This document shows positions 50,293 through 58,380 of a stretch of 64,000 bases of DNA, in pieces (the stretch's first letter is position 1; each line of letters begins with the position of its first letter). A program made the position numbers and the translations under genes. The notes beneath the pieces were generated by a model. It searched no databases. It saw only the letters and a program-made list of their open reading frames with translations, and was not told the origin of the DNA. The DNA is from Trichomonas vaginalis G3 (Eukaryota > Parabasalia > Trichomonadida > Trichomonadidae). The stretch is taken from NCBI RefSeq assembly GCF_026262505.1, contig NC_067205.1, positions 5,084,001 to 5,148,000 on the forward strand, written 5' to 3'.

Positions 50293-50655
50293 ATGGACGC
50301 ACAGAACTTAGCGAATGCACAGCAACCTGGACAACCAAACCCAGAGAATATTCCAAATGAAGTTAGAATACAAACTGCAATGGCAAACTATGGTCAAGTG
50401 CCAACAGATGTACAAATGCAAACTGCCATGTCAAATGACGCTGCGTTAGGTTTGCCACCATGGTATGCAAATATGAGATGGAAAGAGTTTTATACAAACC
50501 CTGAAGTGGGATATAAACAACTCTATGCAGATGACGCGAACACAGGAGTTGACCCGGAATATGTTTTCTACCAGAGGAGAAATAGAATGTATGAGCTCCA
50601 GTTAAAAAATGCTATGGAACTCAACAGGAAACGTAAGAGACTAGGCGGACATTAG
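50293..50655 (+). CDS. Element 2 unknown protein, 120 aa
   Basis: The N-terminal half has two related segments (IPNEVRIQTAMANYGQ and PTDVQMQTAMSND), i.e. a short internal repeat. The C-terminal half is helical and basic, ending RKRKRLGGH. No family is recognised. It is preceded by the TTTTTATCTAATATTAA structural-type leader and followed by an amphipathic protein, so it probably belongs to the virion block. Confidence 0.5.
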   Translation: MDAQNLANAQQPGQPNPENIPNEVRIQTAMANYGQVPTDVQMQTAMSNDAALGLPPWYANMRWKEFYTNPEVGYKQLYADDANTGVDPEYVFYQRRNRMYELQLKNAMELNRKRKRLGGH

Positions 50656-50673
50656 ATTTTTACATATAGTAAA

Positions 50674-50916
50674 ATGGGTTTCTTTGGAAGAATAGGAAAC
50701 TTCTTTCGAAATGTTGGAAGAGGTATATGGAATGGAATAAAATCTGTCGGAAGAGGAATTTGGAACGGAGTCAAAAATATTGGCAAAAGAGTAGGTCAGT
50801 TTGTTGGTATTATACCTAAAGACCCTGAACCAGAAGAACAAGCTCCTGTTATACAACAGCCTGAACCTGCACCACAGTCTAGTTGGCAACCAAATCCAAC
50901 ACCTCAACCGTATTAA
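50674..50916 (+). CDS. Small amphipathic virion-type protein of element 2
   Basis: The 80-residue product begins MGFFGRIGNFFRNVGRGIWN. It contains a repeated GRGIWNG(I/V)K unit (twice) that forms a basic amphipathic surface, then a proline-rich tail. It resembles the proteins at 5393 and 5654 in element 1 and at 54431. Membrane-active or DNA-condensing virion peptides look like this, but the role is inferred. The leader TTTTTACATATAGTAAA precedes the ATG. Confidence 0.55.
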   Translation: MGFFGRIGNFFRNVGRGIWNGIKSVGRGIWNGVKNIGKRVGQFVGIIPKDPEPEEQAPVIQQPEPAPQSSWQPNPTPQPY

Positions 50917-50918
50917 AA

Positions 50919-51587
50919 TTATATTTTTACCGTTCGATAGTAGTTGTATATGAAACTAAGTTCTAAGTAAAACGCATGGTATAATGGAACTATTCTCTTT
51001 CTTCCATCTGTTGTAAACCATACTTGAAAGTCTGAAATACTTCCACTCGGCGGTTCGTATAGCTTTGTAGGTTTTTCGTAAAAGTCATTTGCCAAGCATA
51101 AAAAAGAGTTTTGTGCACCAGAAAATGAAGCATGAACGATAATAGCATCTGAGTCGAAAACATTTTCATATGTTCCATTAGGGTTTTCGACTTCATAAAA
51201 GTTCGGGTGTACTGGATATTCTGCAGGCTGATTTAACATCCTCAAAAATCTATACCATGCCAAGTTGTTATATTTTGTAGAAATATAAACGTCTTCTCCA
51301 AGGTCTTCTATTCTATTGAATTTAACAGTTGCATTTTTCCTGTCATATATAATATCGAGATGGTACTCTCCTTCGTCAATGTTGTACTGTTTTGCATATT
51401 CGAGATAGATATCGTTTATTTTTTCTTGAAAAGCTTGAAGAGTTGTTTCTAAGTTTACAAGCAAATTCACTTGTAAAAGTTTTCCCTGTTCAAATTTCTC
51501 ATACGTACGTTTTTCTTTGTTATAGTATCGAACTTCAAAACCGACCGTAAATGGGAAACCATGTATGGCTTCTGAAATGAACTTCAT
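50919..51587 (-). CDS. Minor capsid candidate of element 2, copy 1
   Basis: The 222-residue protein contains VHASFSGAQNSFLCLANDFY, EPPSGSISDFQVWFTTDG and YLELSFIYNY. These are shared with 56378-57238 and more distantly with the element 1 protein at 7764-8243. The pattern of a beta-rich region ending in an F-x-V-W-F-T-T-D-G hairpin suits a single-jelly-roll minor capsid protein. The strand is opposite to its paralogue, so the two arose by duplication and inversion. Confidence 0.55.
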   Translation of the reverse strand: MKFISEAIHGFPFTVGFEVRYYNKEKRTYEKFEQGKLLQVNLLVNLETTLQAFQEKINDIYLEYAKQYNIDEGEYHLDIIYDRKNATVKFNRIEDLGEDVYISTKYNNLAWYRFLRMLNQPAEYPVHPNFYEVENPNGTYENVFDSDAIIVHASFSGAQNSFLCLANDFYEKPTKLYEPPSGSISDFQVWFTTDGRKRIVPLYHAFYLELSFIYNYYRTVKI

Positions 51588-51783
51588 TCTACGAAAGCCA
51601 ATAGCTTTTGTGACGGATGGGTCTCTTAACCATCTTAAGGGGTAGTCAAAACGATAGCCTTCATGCTTTACGGTTCTGTCTCAAACTTTTGACCTACGTT
51701 AGTAAAAAGTTCATCTAATGGTTTAGTTGTAGCAACTCTTGAATTTTTTTTTCTATTGAAAGCATATTTTATCTAGAATAAAA

Positions 51784-52089
51784 ATGTCGAAAGAAACAGC
51801 GTCTATGAGAGAAATACAACACAACCGACAACTCATTTTGCAAGCTCTAAATAAGAACACAACAAACTTTTCAAACTATTCTAAGATATCTGAGTCATTG
51901 AAAGAAGGAAACTTAAAACTGACATTAAACCCATTGACAGACGAGTTTCTATTTCAAGACAGTAAGAACCATACTGTTTGTATAAATCCAACAAAAAGAA
52001 CTTTAAACGAGAAACCTATAGATGAACTTCTTTTGAAAGCAGATATTGACAACAAAGCTGACTCTTATATACGAAAAAAAGAGATCTGA
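51784..52089 (+). CDS. Fibre-locus N-terminal-type frame
   Basis: The 101-residue product has a helical, polar N-terminus and ends with a K-A-D repeat (LLLKADIDNKADSYIRKKEI), as in the stalk of fibre proteins. Its stop lies inside the first hairpin of the cluster at 52065-52516. The open frame with the rest of the fibre-type sequence follows beyond that cluster. It is listed as a separate part. Confidence 0.45.
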   Translation: MSKETASMREIQHNRQLILQALNKNTTNFSNYSKISESLKEGNLKLTLNPLTDEFLFQDSKNHTVCINPTKRTLNEKPIDELLLKADIDNKADSYIRKKEI

Positions 52090-52516
52090 CATTGTGTCAG
52101 ATCTCAGTAAAAGTGACATTTACATGTCAAAAAAATAGAATGAGTTTAAGTAATTAAAATTGAGGGTGAGAGTAGTATTGTATGAAATAATATCTCTCAC
52201 CCTCCAATTCATCCTATGGCGCCGAAAAAATTTTGGTGAAATGCGACCACATTTCACCAAAATTTCTCGGCGCCATATAGAGAACTAGAGCCTGTGAGGT
52301 ACTGATACTATCCATGTACCTCGCAGGCTCTAGTTCCAAGCCAAAATGGCTAAAAATTGCCCGCAATTGTTCACATTCCCATCTTTTGTTGGTAAGACGA
52401 AGAATATGAAATAAATTATGAAGAAGATAATGATGAATAAAATATCACTTTTTATATTTTTGACACGTAAAGTTGTCACTTTTCTGTCAAACTGTTTTTA
52501 TCGTTTTCGTATATAA
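52065..52516. other. Hairpin cluster within the fibre locus
   Basis: The segment is bounded by a 13-bp perfect inverted repeat, TTATATACGAAAA (52065-52077) and its complement (52504-52516), with further imperfect matching of about 70 bases inwards. Inside stand six consecutive hairpins. Stem 1: 11 bp with a 3-base loop (52081-52105). Stem 2: 15 bp with one bulge (52158-52172/52194-52209). Stem 3: about 28 bp (52215-52243/52250-52277). Stem 4: 21 bp with one wobble (52282-52302/52316-52336). Two small ones lie at 52339-52351 and 52355-52368. All stems differ in sequence. It looks like an inserted segment or a structured control region. Confidence 0.8.
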
Positions 52517-52582
52517 CATGTTGAAAAGAAAGCTGACAAAGAGTATGTTGACGATGAGTTAGCATATCTGGCTAGTGGGTTA

Positions 52583-53458
52583 GTGAAGAAGGCAGATAAG
52601 GAATATGTGGATGAAAAAGATGAAAAAATTAAAGAAAGGGTTGAATGGTATAATGAACGGACAACAAAGATTTTAAAAACTAAAGCCGATACAGGGTGGG
52701 TTTCAGGATGTTTAGACCTTAAAGCTGACAAAGAAACTGTAGATATGTTGACACAAACGGTTTCAAGTCATACCAGAGGTTTAATGGAAGATGGACAACA
52801 GTTGAAAGAGCTTGAAAAAGGTGTTACAGAGTTAAGGAATACAAAAGCAGACTCGACATGGGTAGCTGGATATGTAGATGCAACAAAAGAGTATATTTTC
52901 ACATGGACAGAAGGAACATACCCACAAAAACATCATACACATAGCATCTCTGACGTAAATGAACTTCAAGAAAAGTTAGATAAGAAAGCTGACAAAACAG
53001 AGCTTCAAACGTTAAAGACAGAAATACTTCAAACACTATATCCTATAGGTTCTATTTACACGTCAATGAACTCTACCAGACCAGAAGTAGTACTTGGTCT
53101 CGGAACTTGGACTCAAATAGTCGACAGGTTTTTGTATTGTGCAAACTCTTCAAAGGAAACAGGTGGAAGTAAAACGATTTCAGGTGAAAACCTACCTGCA
53201 CACAGTCACTACATAAATTTAACTACAGCTGAAGCAGGTTGGCATAAGCATAGATATTGGGATTGGACAGGAATGACAAAAGGTAAAGGATATGATGTTA
53301 AAGACGACGTTAAGTTTGCTATAAATTGTTACTGGGATGACACTCAGGGAGGAGGAAGCCATACACATCGCATTACAGGGTATACGCAAACAACGGGACA
53401 GAGTAAAGACTACATGCCACCTTACATGACAGTTTACGCATGGTATAGAAATGCTTAG
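52583..53458 (+). CDS. Fibre protein with collar-type tip, element 2
   Basis: The 291-residue frame opens with KADKEYVDEKDEKIKERVEW and the same KTKADTGWVSGCLDLKADK unit as element 1. It then has a helical stalk and a full phage tail-collar-like tip: YPIGSIYTSMNST...VLGLGTWTQIVDRF, ISGENLPAHSHYI and GWHKHRYWDW, ending MTVYAWYRNA. Such tips bind cell-surface receptors. The last four bases overlap the end of the convergent integrase gene. KAD-repeat sequence continues upstream of the first ATG, towards the hairpin cluster. Confidence 0.68.
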   Translation: MKKADKEYVDEKDEKIKERVEWYNERTTKILKTKADTGWVSGCLDLKADKETVDMLTQTVSSHTRGLMEDGQQLKELEKGVTELRNTKADSTWVAGYVDATKEYIFTWTEGTYPQKHHTHSISDVNELQEKLDKKADKTELQTLKTEILQTLYPIGSIYTSMNSTRPEVVLGLGTWTQIVDRFLYCANSSKETGGSKTISGENLPAHSHYINLTTAEAGWHKHRYWDWTGMTKGKGYDVKDDVKFAINCYWDDTQGGGSHTHRITGYTQTTGQSKDYMPPYMTVYAWYRNA

Positions 53459-54414
53459 TCGTCATTTTCAACTTCTTTAGCATATTCGTCAGGAGTTGTC
53501 TTATATTTGTTAGGAACTGTCTTTGAAAGTATACCACCTTGAACCTTAACAAGTTTGAAACGAGGTCTGACAATAGTAGTTTTATCTTCTGCTTGCAGTC
53601 TGTACATTTTGCCATGTTTGCCTAAAACTTCATAATATTCTCTTGTATACTTTCTTCTATTTTTACGAACACGAATGCGAGTACCTGTCGAGTTCCCATT
53701 GTTGTCATAGTCAATAGTATTTTCATATGGGTCGCGTTTAGGTATTTCTATTTTTACTTTGTCACCTTTCTTAAGTTTGAAGCCTGGCATTCTTTCTTGT
53801 TTGTCTCTTTTGACTAAACTATTAAATATATAGTCTTTCTCTAAGTCGGGGTTGTTTTTCATTTCTTCGGGGGAGTGGTTTCCCAAACCTTTTTGTTTAC
53901 GGGTATTGTAAATATTTAAAACTTGTCTCATCTTTGCCATGGAGAAATGTCTATACTTGTCGTCATATGACATTTCATCTACCTCACCACCTTGTGGTTG
54001 ATTTAAGTCTCTTAAGATTTTTATACAACTGTCAATGACACCAAGAGCAGAATGGTTTTGGTCGACAATGAAATATTGGTTTACATTTTTTGAACGCAGA
54101 TAGTTTTTAATATCGTCTGATTTGAAAGAACTTTCACAGTCAGATGTCAGTTTTGTTGGATGGTATTTGTCAACGAATATTGTCAAAGCTGCTAAGATAT
54201 CTAAAATATTTTTGGACTGTAATGGTATGGCTTCACAGTATCTTGTGTTTTGACCGACAAATATTAGCCAGTATGGTGGTCCATCTTCTCTATACCTCGG
54301 AATGTTTTCCAAGATATCCATAAACCAAGCATTTGGTGTTGAACTAAAGATTTTTACCATGAGTGCTTTCTTTGTCGCTTTAGAAACATACGGGTCCTTG
54401 TTTGAATTCGTCAT
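53455..54414 (-). CDS. Retroviral-type integrase of element 2
   Basis: The 319-residue protein has an rve core: NAWFMDILENIPRYREDGPP (first Asp), LIFVGQNTRYCEAIPLQ, then KLTSDCESSFKSDDI (second Asp) and NHSALGVIDSCIKILRDL. The C-terminal part has FKLKKGDKVKIEIPKRDP and a YEVLGKHGKMYRLQ segment, an SH3/chromo-type DNA or chromatin-binding end as in Polinton integrases. It shows recognisable but distant similarity to 16090-17256. Its start is only 16 bases from the divergent gene at 54431. Confidence 0.8.
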   Translation of the reverse strand: MTNSNKDPYVSKATKKALMVKIFSSTPNAWFMDILENIPRYREDGPPYWLIFVGQNTRYCEAIPLQSKNILDILAALTIFVDKYHPTKLTSDCESSFKSDDIKNYLRSKNVNQYFIVDQNHSALGVIDSCIKILRDLNQPQGGEVDEMSYDDKYRHFSMAKMRQVLNIYNTRKQKGLGNHSPEEMKNNPDLEKDYIFNSLVKRDKQERMPGFKLKKGDKVKIEIPKRDPYENTIDYDNNGNSTGTRIRVRKNRRKYTREYYEVLGKHGKMYRLQAEDKTTIVRPRFKLVKVQGGILSKTVPNKYKTTPDEYAKEVENDD

Positions 54415-54430
54415 TTTTAACCCATAAGAA
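54415..54430. promoter_or_regulatory. Sixteen-base divergent start region
   Basis: TTTTAACCCATAAGAA separates the ATG of the integrase (-) from the ATG of the amphipathic protein (+). Transcription of at least one gene must start within or beyond the other. Confidence 0.6.
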
Positions 54431-54832
54431 ATGGGTTTATTTGGCGCATTAGCAGGAGTCGCATCTAGATTTTTGCCCGCAGTGGGAACAATAGCCAGAG
54501 GTGCATTTGGAATTGGAAGGAAGATTTTGAGTACTTTAGGTATACTTAAAGAGAAAGCGCAACCTATTATACAAACCGTACAGAAAGGTTGGGATGTAGC
54601 ACGAGATGCAGCAAATCTTATTCCAAATCCTGAAACAAGAGGAAAAGTTCAAGGCTGGATGGACAATGTAGGAAGACAAGCAGGAAACTACTATAACAAA
54701 GCAAATGACTACTATAACCAAGCAGGGCACTATATGGACCAAGGTGAAAGATTCTTTAACAGAGGATATAACCATGCACAACAGTGGGTAAACAACAACC
54801 AACCGCAACCGCCTCAAACGTGGGGAATGTAA
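54431..54832 (+). CDS. Amphipathic virion-type protein with Tyr/Asn/Gln tail
   Basis: The 133-residue protein starts MGLFGALAGVASRFLPAVGT, a hydrophobic/basic N-terminus like the smaller proteins at 50674 and 5393. A helical middle follows, then a tail rich in Tyr, Asn and Gln with near-repeats (NYYNKANDYYNQAGHYMDQG). It is probably a virion or membrane-associated protein. It shares its start region with the integrase gene. Confidence 0.5.
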   Translation: MGLFGALAGVASRFLPAVGTIARGAFGIGRKILSTLGILKEKAQPIIQTVQKGWDVARDAANLIPNPETRGKVQGWMDNVGRQAGNYYNKANDYYNQAGHYMDQGERFFNRGYNHAQQWVNNNQPQPPQTWGM

Positions 54833-54851
54833 ATTTTTTTACTGAGATGAA

Positions 54852-55004
54852 ATGAACAATACAGCATTGAGACAAATGGGCTCAAGATGGATTTGTCGGC
54901 TTCCAGCAGTTACACAACGTGTTTGTCAAGTTCTTCCTATACCTCAGGAAGTTTTAGACCGACTTAAAAAACCTCAACAACCAGTTGAAAACAAACCAAA
55001 CTAA
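54852..55004 (+). CDS. Small element 2 protein, 50 aa
   Basis: A short frame (MNNTALRQMGSRWICRLPAV and so on, ending VENKPN) starts after TTTTTTACTGAGATGAA. The same leader stands before the next gene (55005-55023), which argues that this small frame is genuinely expressed. The function is unknown. Confidence 0.5.
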   Translation: MNNTALRQMGSRWICRLPAVTQRVCQVLPIPQEVLDRLKKPQQPVENKPN

Positions 55005-55023
55005 AATTTTTTACTGAGATGAA

Positions 55024-55239
55024 ATGACCGAAGAAGTTGAAACGGTAGATTTGACACCACAAACAAAAAGTTCAGAACCATTGTCAAAACCTGTCAAAGA
55101 ACTTACAGATGAAGAGAAAAATTCAATAATAGAAAGTGTGAGGTCTGGAAATACAAACCCTAACTACAAAGTCACTTTTCATAAAAATGGAACGGCAAGT
55201 ATCTCAAAAAGAAACAGACTCTCACAAATAAAATATTGA
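55024..55239 (+). CDS. Element 2 unknown protein, 71 aa
   Basis: An acidic N-terminus (MTEEVETVDLTPQTKSSEPL), a short helix (LTDEEKNSIIESVRSGN) and a basic end (SISKRNRLSQIKY). Preceded by the TTTTTTACTGAGATGAA leader shared with the gene at 54852. No family is recognised. Confidence 0.45.
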   Translation: MTEEVETVDLTPQTKSSEPLSKPVKELTDEEKNSIIESVRSGNTNPNYKVTFHKNGTASISKRNRLSQIKY

Positions 55240-55607
55240 AGTCTGAAGGAACTAAAGAGACAACAGATGGGAAAGTTTACTTCACTGACCAACAGTTCAT
55301 TATAGAACATCTCATTGACTTAGAGTCGAAATATTCTAAACTTTACAACAAACACAAAAAGTTGAAAGGAAAACAAAAACAGATGGCATATGATATTTAT
55401 GAAGATGTTGACGACACAACTATTCAAGCAAGTGAGGTAAAGTCAGCAGAACCGAAAAGTGACGAAAAACCAATAGAAGAAGGGAAGCCAAAAACTGAAG
55501 ATAAACCAAAACCAAAGTTTAGTCTGGAGACTAAACCAAGCCAACCTTCATTAGCTGGTATGGGTTGGCGTCAAAGACTTATGGCAGCCGGTGGTTATGT
55601 AAAGTAA
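55236..55607 (+). CDS. Element 2 unknown open frame, coiled-coil plus disordered
   Basis: The frame overlaps the end of 55024-55239 and gives about 120 residues. A helical section (IIEHLIDLESKYSKLYNKHK) is followed by a Lys/Glu/Pro-rich linker and a conserved-looking end, LAGMGWRQRLMAAGGYVK. Its start is not clear. The G-W-R-Q-R-L-M-A-A-G-G end may be a virion packaging or cleavage signal; this is a guess. Confidence 0.4.
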   Translation: MKSEGTKETTDGKVYFTDQQFIIEHLIDLESKYSKLYNKHKKLKGKQKQMAYDIYEDVDDTTIQASEVKSAEPKSDEKPIEEGKPKTEDKPKPKFSLETKPSQPSLAGMGWRQRLMAAGGYVK

Positions 55608-55636
55608 AGAAAAAACATTTTTTTATTTTTATAAAA

Positions 55637-55712
55637 ATGCACGCTGAGTTTGTTGGAGAAGACCGTTGGGAAACTTGTTTGTTAGATGAGAAATATGAAA
55701 TGGCATACCATT
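55637..55712 (+). repeat. Short partial duplicate of the HNH gene ends
   Basis: About 66 bases matching the start of the HNH gene at 55757 (with one early difference) run directly into about 20 bases matching its end near 56325-56345. Confidence 0.75.
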
Positions 55713-55756
55713 TTTAAAACATTTTTTCAAAAAAATATTTTTTTATTTTATTTGAA

Positions 55757-56341
55757 ATGTACGCTGAGTTTGTTGGAGAAGACCGTTGGGAAACTTGTTT
55801 GTTAGATGAGAAATATGAAATTCACTGTTGTGAGTCATTTGAAGTCAGAAACAAAAAGACAAAAAGAGTTTTAAGCGGATGGGAGGGGAATAAAGGATAT
55901 GCTACTATGAGGATGGGTGGAAAAAACTATTTTAAACATGTTGTCATTGCAACTCATTTTATACCGAACCCTAACAATTTACCTTTTGTAGACCATATAA
56001 ACCATATAAGAAACGACAATAGACTTGAAAACTTGCGTTGGGTCACTTGTTCTGAAAACAGTAAGAACAAAGGCAAAATTGGAGATATTGTATTCGAATT
56101 TGTCGACGAACTAGAAGATGAAACAATTGAAATTACAGACTATGGTAAGCATACGTTTGAGTTTTACTACTATAGCGAAGAACAAGACTCTTTCTACTTT
56201 TATACCGGCGTAAACTATAGGAAATTACAAGTATATTTTACTAAGGCGGGCTATGCTTATGTAAACACTAGAGATACAGATGGAAAAAACGTTAAAATAC
56301 TTCTTAACAAATTCAAGAAGCTATATGGCATACCATTTTAA
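55757..56341 (+). CDS. HNH endonuclease-type protein
   Basis: The 194-residue protein has WEGNKGYATMRMGGKNYFKH, then VVIATHFIPNPN and the HNH core VDHINHIRNDNRLENLRWVT (about residues 75-95), followed by CSENSKNK. This matches homing-type HNH nucleases that use NUMOD-like DNA-binding repeats. The second half (about 115-194) is a separate beta-rich domain I do not recognise. Free-standing HNH genes move between viral genomes by cutting alleles that lack them. The short partial duplicate just upstream fits repeated rearrangement here. Confidence 0.78.
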   Translation: MYAEFVGEDRWETCLLDEKYEIHCCESFEVRNKKTKRVLSGWEGNKGYATMRMGGKNYFKHVVIATHFIPNPNNLPFVDHINHIRNDNRLENLRWVTCSENSKNKGKIGDIVFEFVDELEDETIEITDYGKHTFEFYYYSEEQDSFYFYTGVNYRKLQVYFTKAGYAYVNTRDTDGKNVKILLNKFKKLYGIPF

Positions 56342-56377
56342 AACGTTTTTAAAACAGTATATTTTTACATATATAAA

Positions 56378-57238
56378 ATGCTTCAGGTTGAAAAACAAAG
56401 AACAAAAGTAGCAGATACAAAACCGTTAGACTATATCTTTACAAACGCTGGTAGGACTATATCAGATGAAGAAATTTCATCCGGAGCTTATCGATTTGAC
56501 TATCCAATTCGCTGGCTTCAAAGTCCTTCAGATGCAAAGGCAATAGGATTTAGAAGAGTTTTGTTTTCAAATAGAACTAATGCATTCATGTTCGCAGTAT
56601 ATTTTCATGGCCAGTATAAAGGCTCTGATGGTCTAATAGAAAAATTTGATGAAATGAAAATCTTTACAATTCGTTCAGACGAAAGTCTTGAAAAAACTCT
56701 AAATGACTTTCAAACTCAAATAAACAAATACTACTGGGAATTTCAAGAAAAATACCACTCTTTACTAAATGGAACATACTATCTAAAACTAGAATACGAC
56801 AAGATGAACTCCACAGTTTCATTTCAAAAGATTGAAATTAACCCTCCAAGAGATACAGAGTTTTTATATTGGGGAGTAGACAGACGTTCTTGGGCGCAAT
56901 TTCTTCGGTTACTAAACCAGAACGAACCATTACCACCAGATGGTCCATTTAAATTTATACTCCCACCAGCAGATTTGACAGTTTATAGAAACGTGTTCGA
57001 CCCTCAAAATGTTATGTGTCATGCAAGTTTCAGTTCAAGCAACAACAGTTTTCTATGTATCAGTAAGGACTTTTATGACTTTGCTTCTAAATTCTACGAA
57101 CCACCTAGTAACAGTTTCTCTGACTTTCAAGTCTGGTTCACAACAAACGGTGTGCAGCATATTATTCCATTGTACTACGACTTTTATCTCGAATTGTCTT
57201 TCATATACAACTACGGAAAAGTGCTGAAAAAGTATTGA
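56378..57238 (+). CDS. Minor capsid candidate of element 2, copy 2
   Basis: The 286-residue protein is a paralogue of 50919-51587. Shared segments are YRFDYPIRWLQSPSDAKAIG (the counterpart lies just upstream of the other frame), VMCHASFSSSNNSFLCISKD, EPPSNSFSDFQVWFTTNG and YLELSFIYNY. It is beta-rich with no enzyme motif, as expected for a single-jelly-roll minor capsid protein. The leader TTTTTACATATATAAA precedes the ATG. It is inferred to be structural. Confidence 0.58.
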   Translation: MLQVEKQRTKVADTKPLDYIFTNAGRTISDEEISSGAYRFDYPIRWLQSPSDAKAIGFRRVLFSNRTNAFMFAVYFHGQYKGSDGLIEKFDEMKIFTIRSDESLEKTLNDFQTQINKYYWEFQEKYHSLLNGTYYLKLEYDKMNSTVSFQKIEINPPRDTEFLYWGVDRRSWAQFLRLLNQNEPLPPDGPFKFILPPADLTVYRNVFDPQNVMCHASFSSSNNSFLCISKDFYDFASKFYEPPSNSFSDFQVWFTTNGVQHIIPLYYDFYLELSFIYNYGKVLKKY

Positions 57239-57415
57239 AAAATATATTTTAGGCGAACCAGGTCCCTCGGTCCCTCGGTCCCTCGGTCAACTAACATCTT
57301 TTTGAAAATGGTGACAACATGACATTTAGACAACAACACAGGAAATAAACTTCATCGTCAATGTTTTGTCATGAATTTCATCGTAAATGAGCGTAAATCA
57401 GGCAAAAATATATTT
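57238..57415 (+). repeat. Left arm of inverted iteron repeat, element 2
   Basis: Three GGTCCCTC iterons are followed by a TGACAACATGACATTT segment as in element 1 and by CATCGT-rich sequence. It pairs with the inverted arm at 58381-58555 around one gene. Confidence 0.88.
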
Positions 57416-57457
57416 TAGTTTTTTTTAAAAAAATATTTTTTATTTTATTGTAAGAAC
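57411..57457 (+). promoter_or_regulatory. Leader motif before 57458 gene
   Basis: A TTTTAGTTTTTT box, an A/T run and TTTTATTGTAAGAACATG, where the final ATG is the start codon. Same class as the leaders at 11081, 58967 and 60797. Confidence 0.6.
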
Positions 57458-58366
57458 ATGTCAGCAACAACAGCACCAAACTCGTTAGTCATGAACCCAA
57501 CTTCAATGTTAGTAGAGATGAAAAGCTTCATTCCTTCTTCATATACTTTCGAAACAGAAATCCAGAAGATAAAGCAAGAACTTCTCCAAGGAGATTTAGA
57601 CTGTAGTGCAAAAGATGAAACAAATGAACAGTATCTTTATGAAATGCAGGACCTGGTGGAACATCTACCTAAACTTCCTGAAATACAACAACAAAAGCTT
57701 ACAATTCCTGAATTCGATGAAATAGAAGTGAAACCAACTGACTCAGTAGAAACCAAGAAGTTCATACGTAATGTAAACTATGAGTTTCTTGGATTTCATT
57801 GCAACCACAAAGTCATGGACAAAGACTGCGATATGGTATATTTCATTGACATATACAAATCTGGCGAGTTTAAGACCTACGACAACTTTGTTTCGTTAGT
57901 TGCAAAATGTGTCTTGCAGATAAGAGATAAAGATAGAAGAGGTAAGGTATGGAACCAACAGATAAAACCAGCAACTTTTGAGTTAAAGAAAACCATTTAC
58001 GCCTTAGTCATACTTGCAGGTAAGGTTTCAGAATATAATGCTAAAATGAACCCACAATGTTCAAAATGTAAAGCAGCAACAAGGAAATATAACTACTCCG
58101 TCAAAGAGATAGAACGTATGCGAAACGACTATGCTGACTTAAAGAAAGAAGTAGAGAAACCAGCAGAAGATAAAATGGACATGTTGACATTTCTGAACAA
58201 AAACTATCCAACTGCTGACGATTTCCTTCTTTCAGATGTCAAGAAGAAATATAAAGAAACCTTCGGCATAGTTAAAACTTTTGATATCCTTCGTGAAGAA
58301 ATAGAAGCTACAAAACTGTTTAAAGTCATGAACCATCACAACATATACCATGTAAAACGCTTGTAA
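57458..58366 (+). CDS. Element 2 unknown protein between inverted repeats
   Basis: The 302-residue protein begins MSATTAPNSLVMNPTSMLVE, much as the element 1 primase-helicase begins MTATNNN, but no primase or helicase motif is seen. The middle is helical. C-x-x-C (NPQCSKCKAATRKY, about residue 200) suggests half of a zinc site. Helix YSVKEIERMRNDYADLKKEV could be a coiled coil. The gene is enclosed exactly by about 175-bp inverted iteron repeats, so it may bind them. The family is unknown. Confidence 0.6.
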   Translation: MSATTAPNSLVMNPTSMLVEMKSFIPSSYTFETEIQKIKQELLQGDLDCSAKDETNEQYLYEMQDLVEHLPKLPEIQQQKLTIPEFDEIEVKPTDSVETKKFIRNVNYEFLGFHCNHKVMDKDCDMVYFIDIYKSGEFKTYDNFVSLVAKCVLQIRDKDRRGKVWNQQIKPATFELKKTIYALVILAGKVSEYNAKMNPQCSKCKAATRKYNYSVKEIERMRNDYADLKKEVEKPAEDKMDMLTFLNKNYPTADDFLLSDVKKKYKETFGIVKTFDILREEIEATKLFKVMNHHNIYHVKRL

Positions 58367-58380
58367 AACTTTATGGTAGA

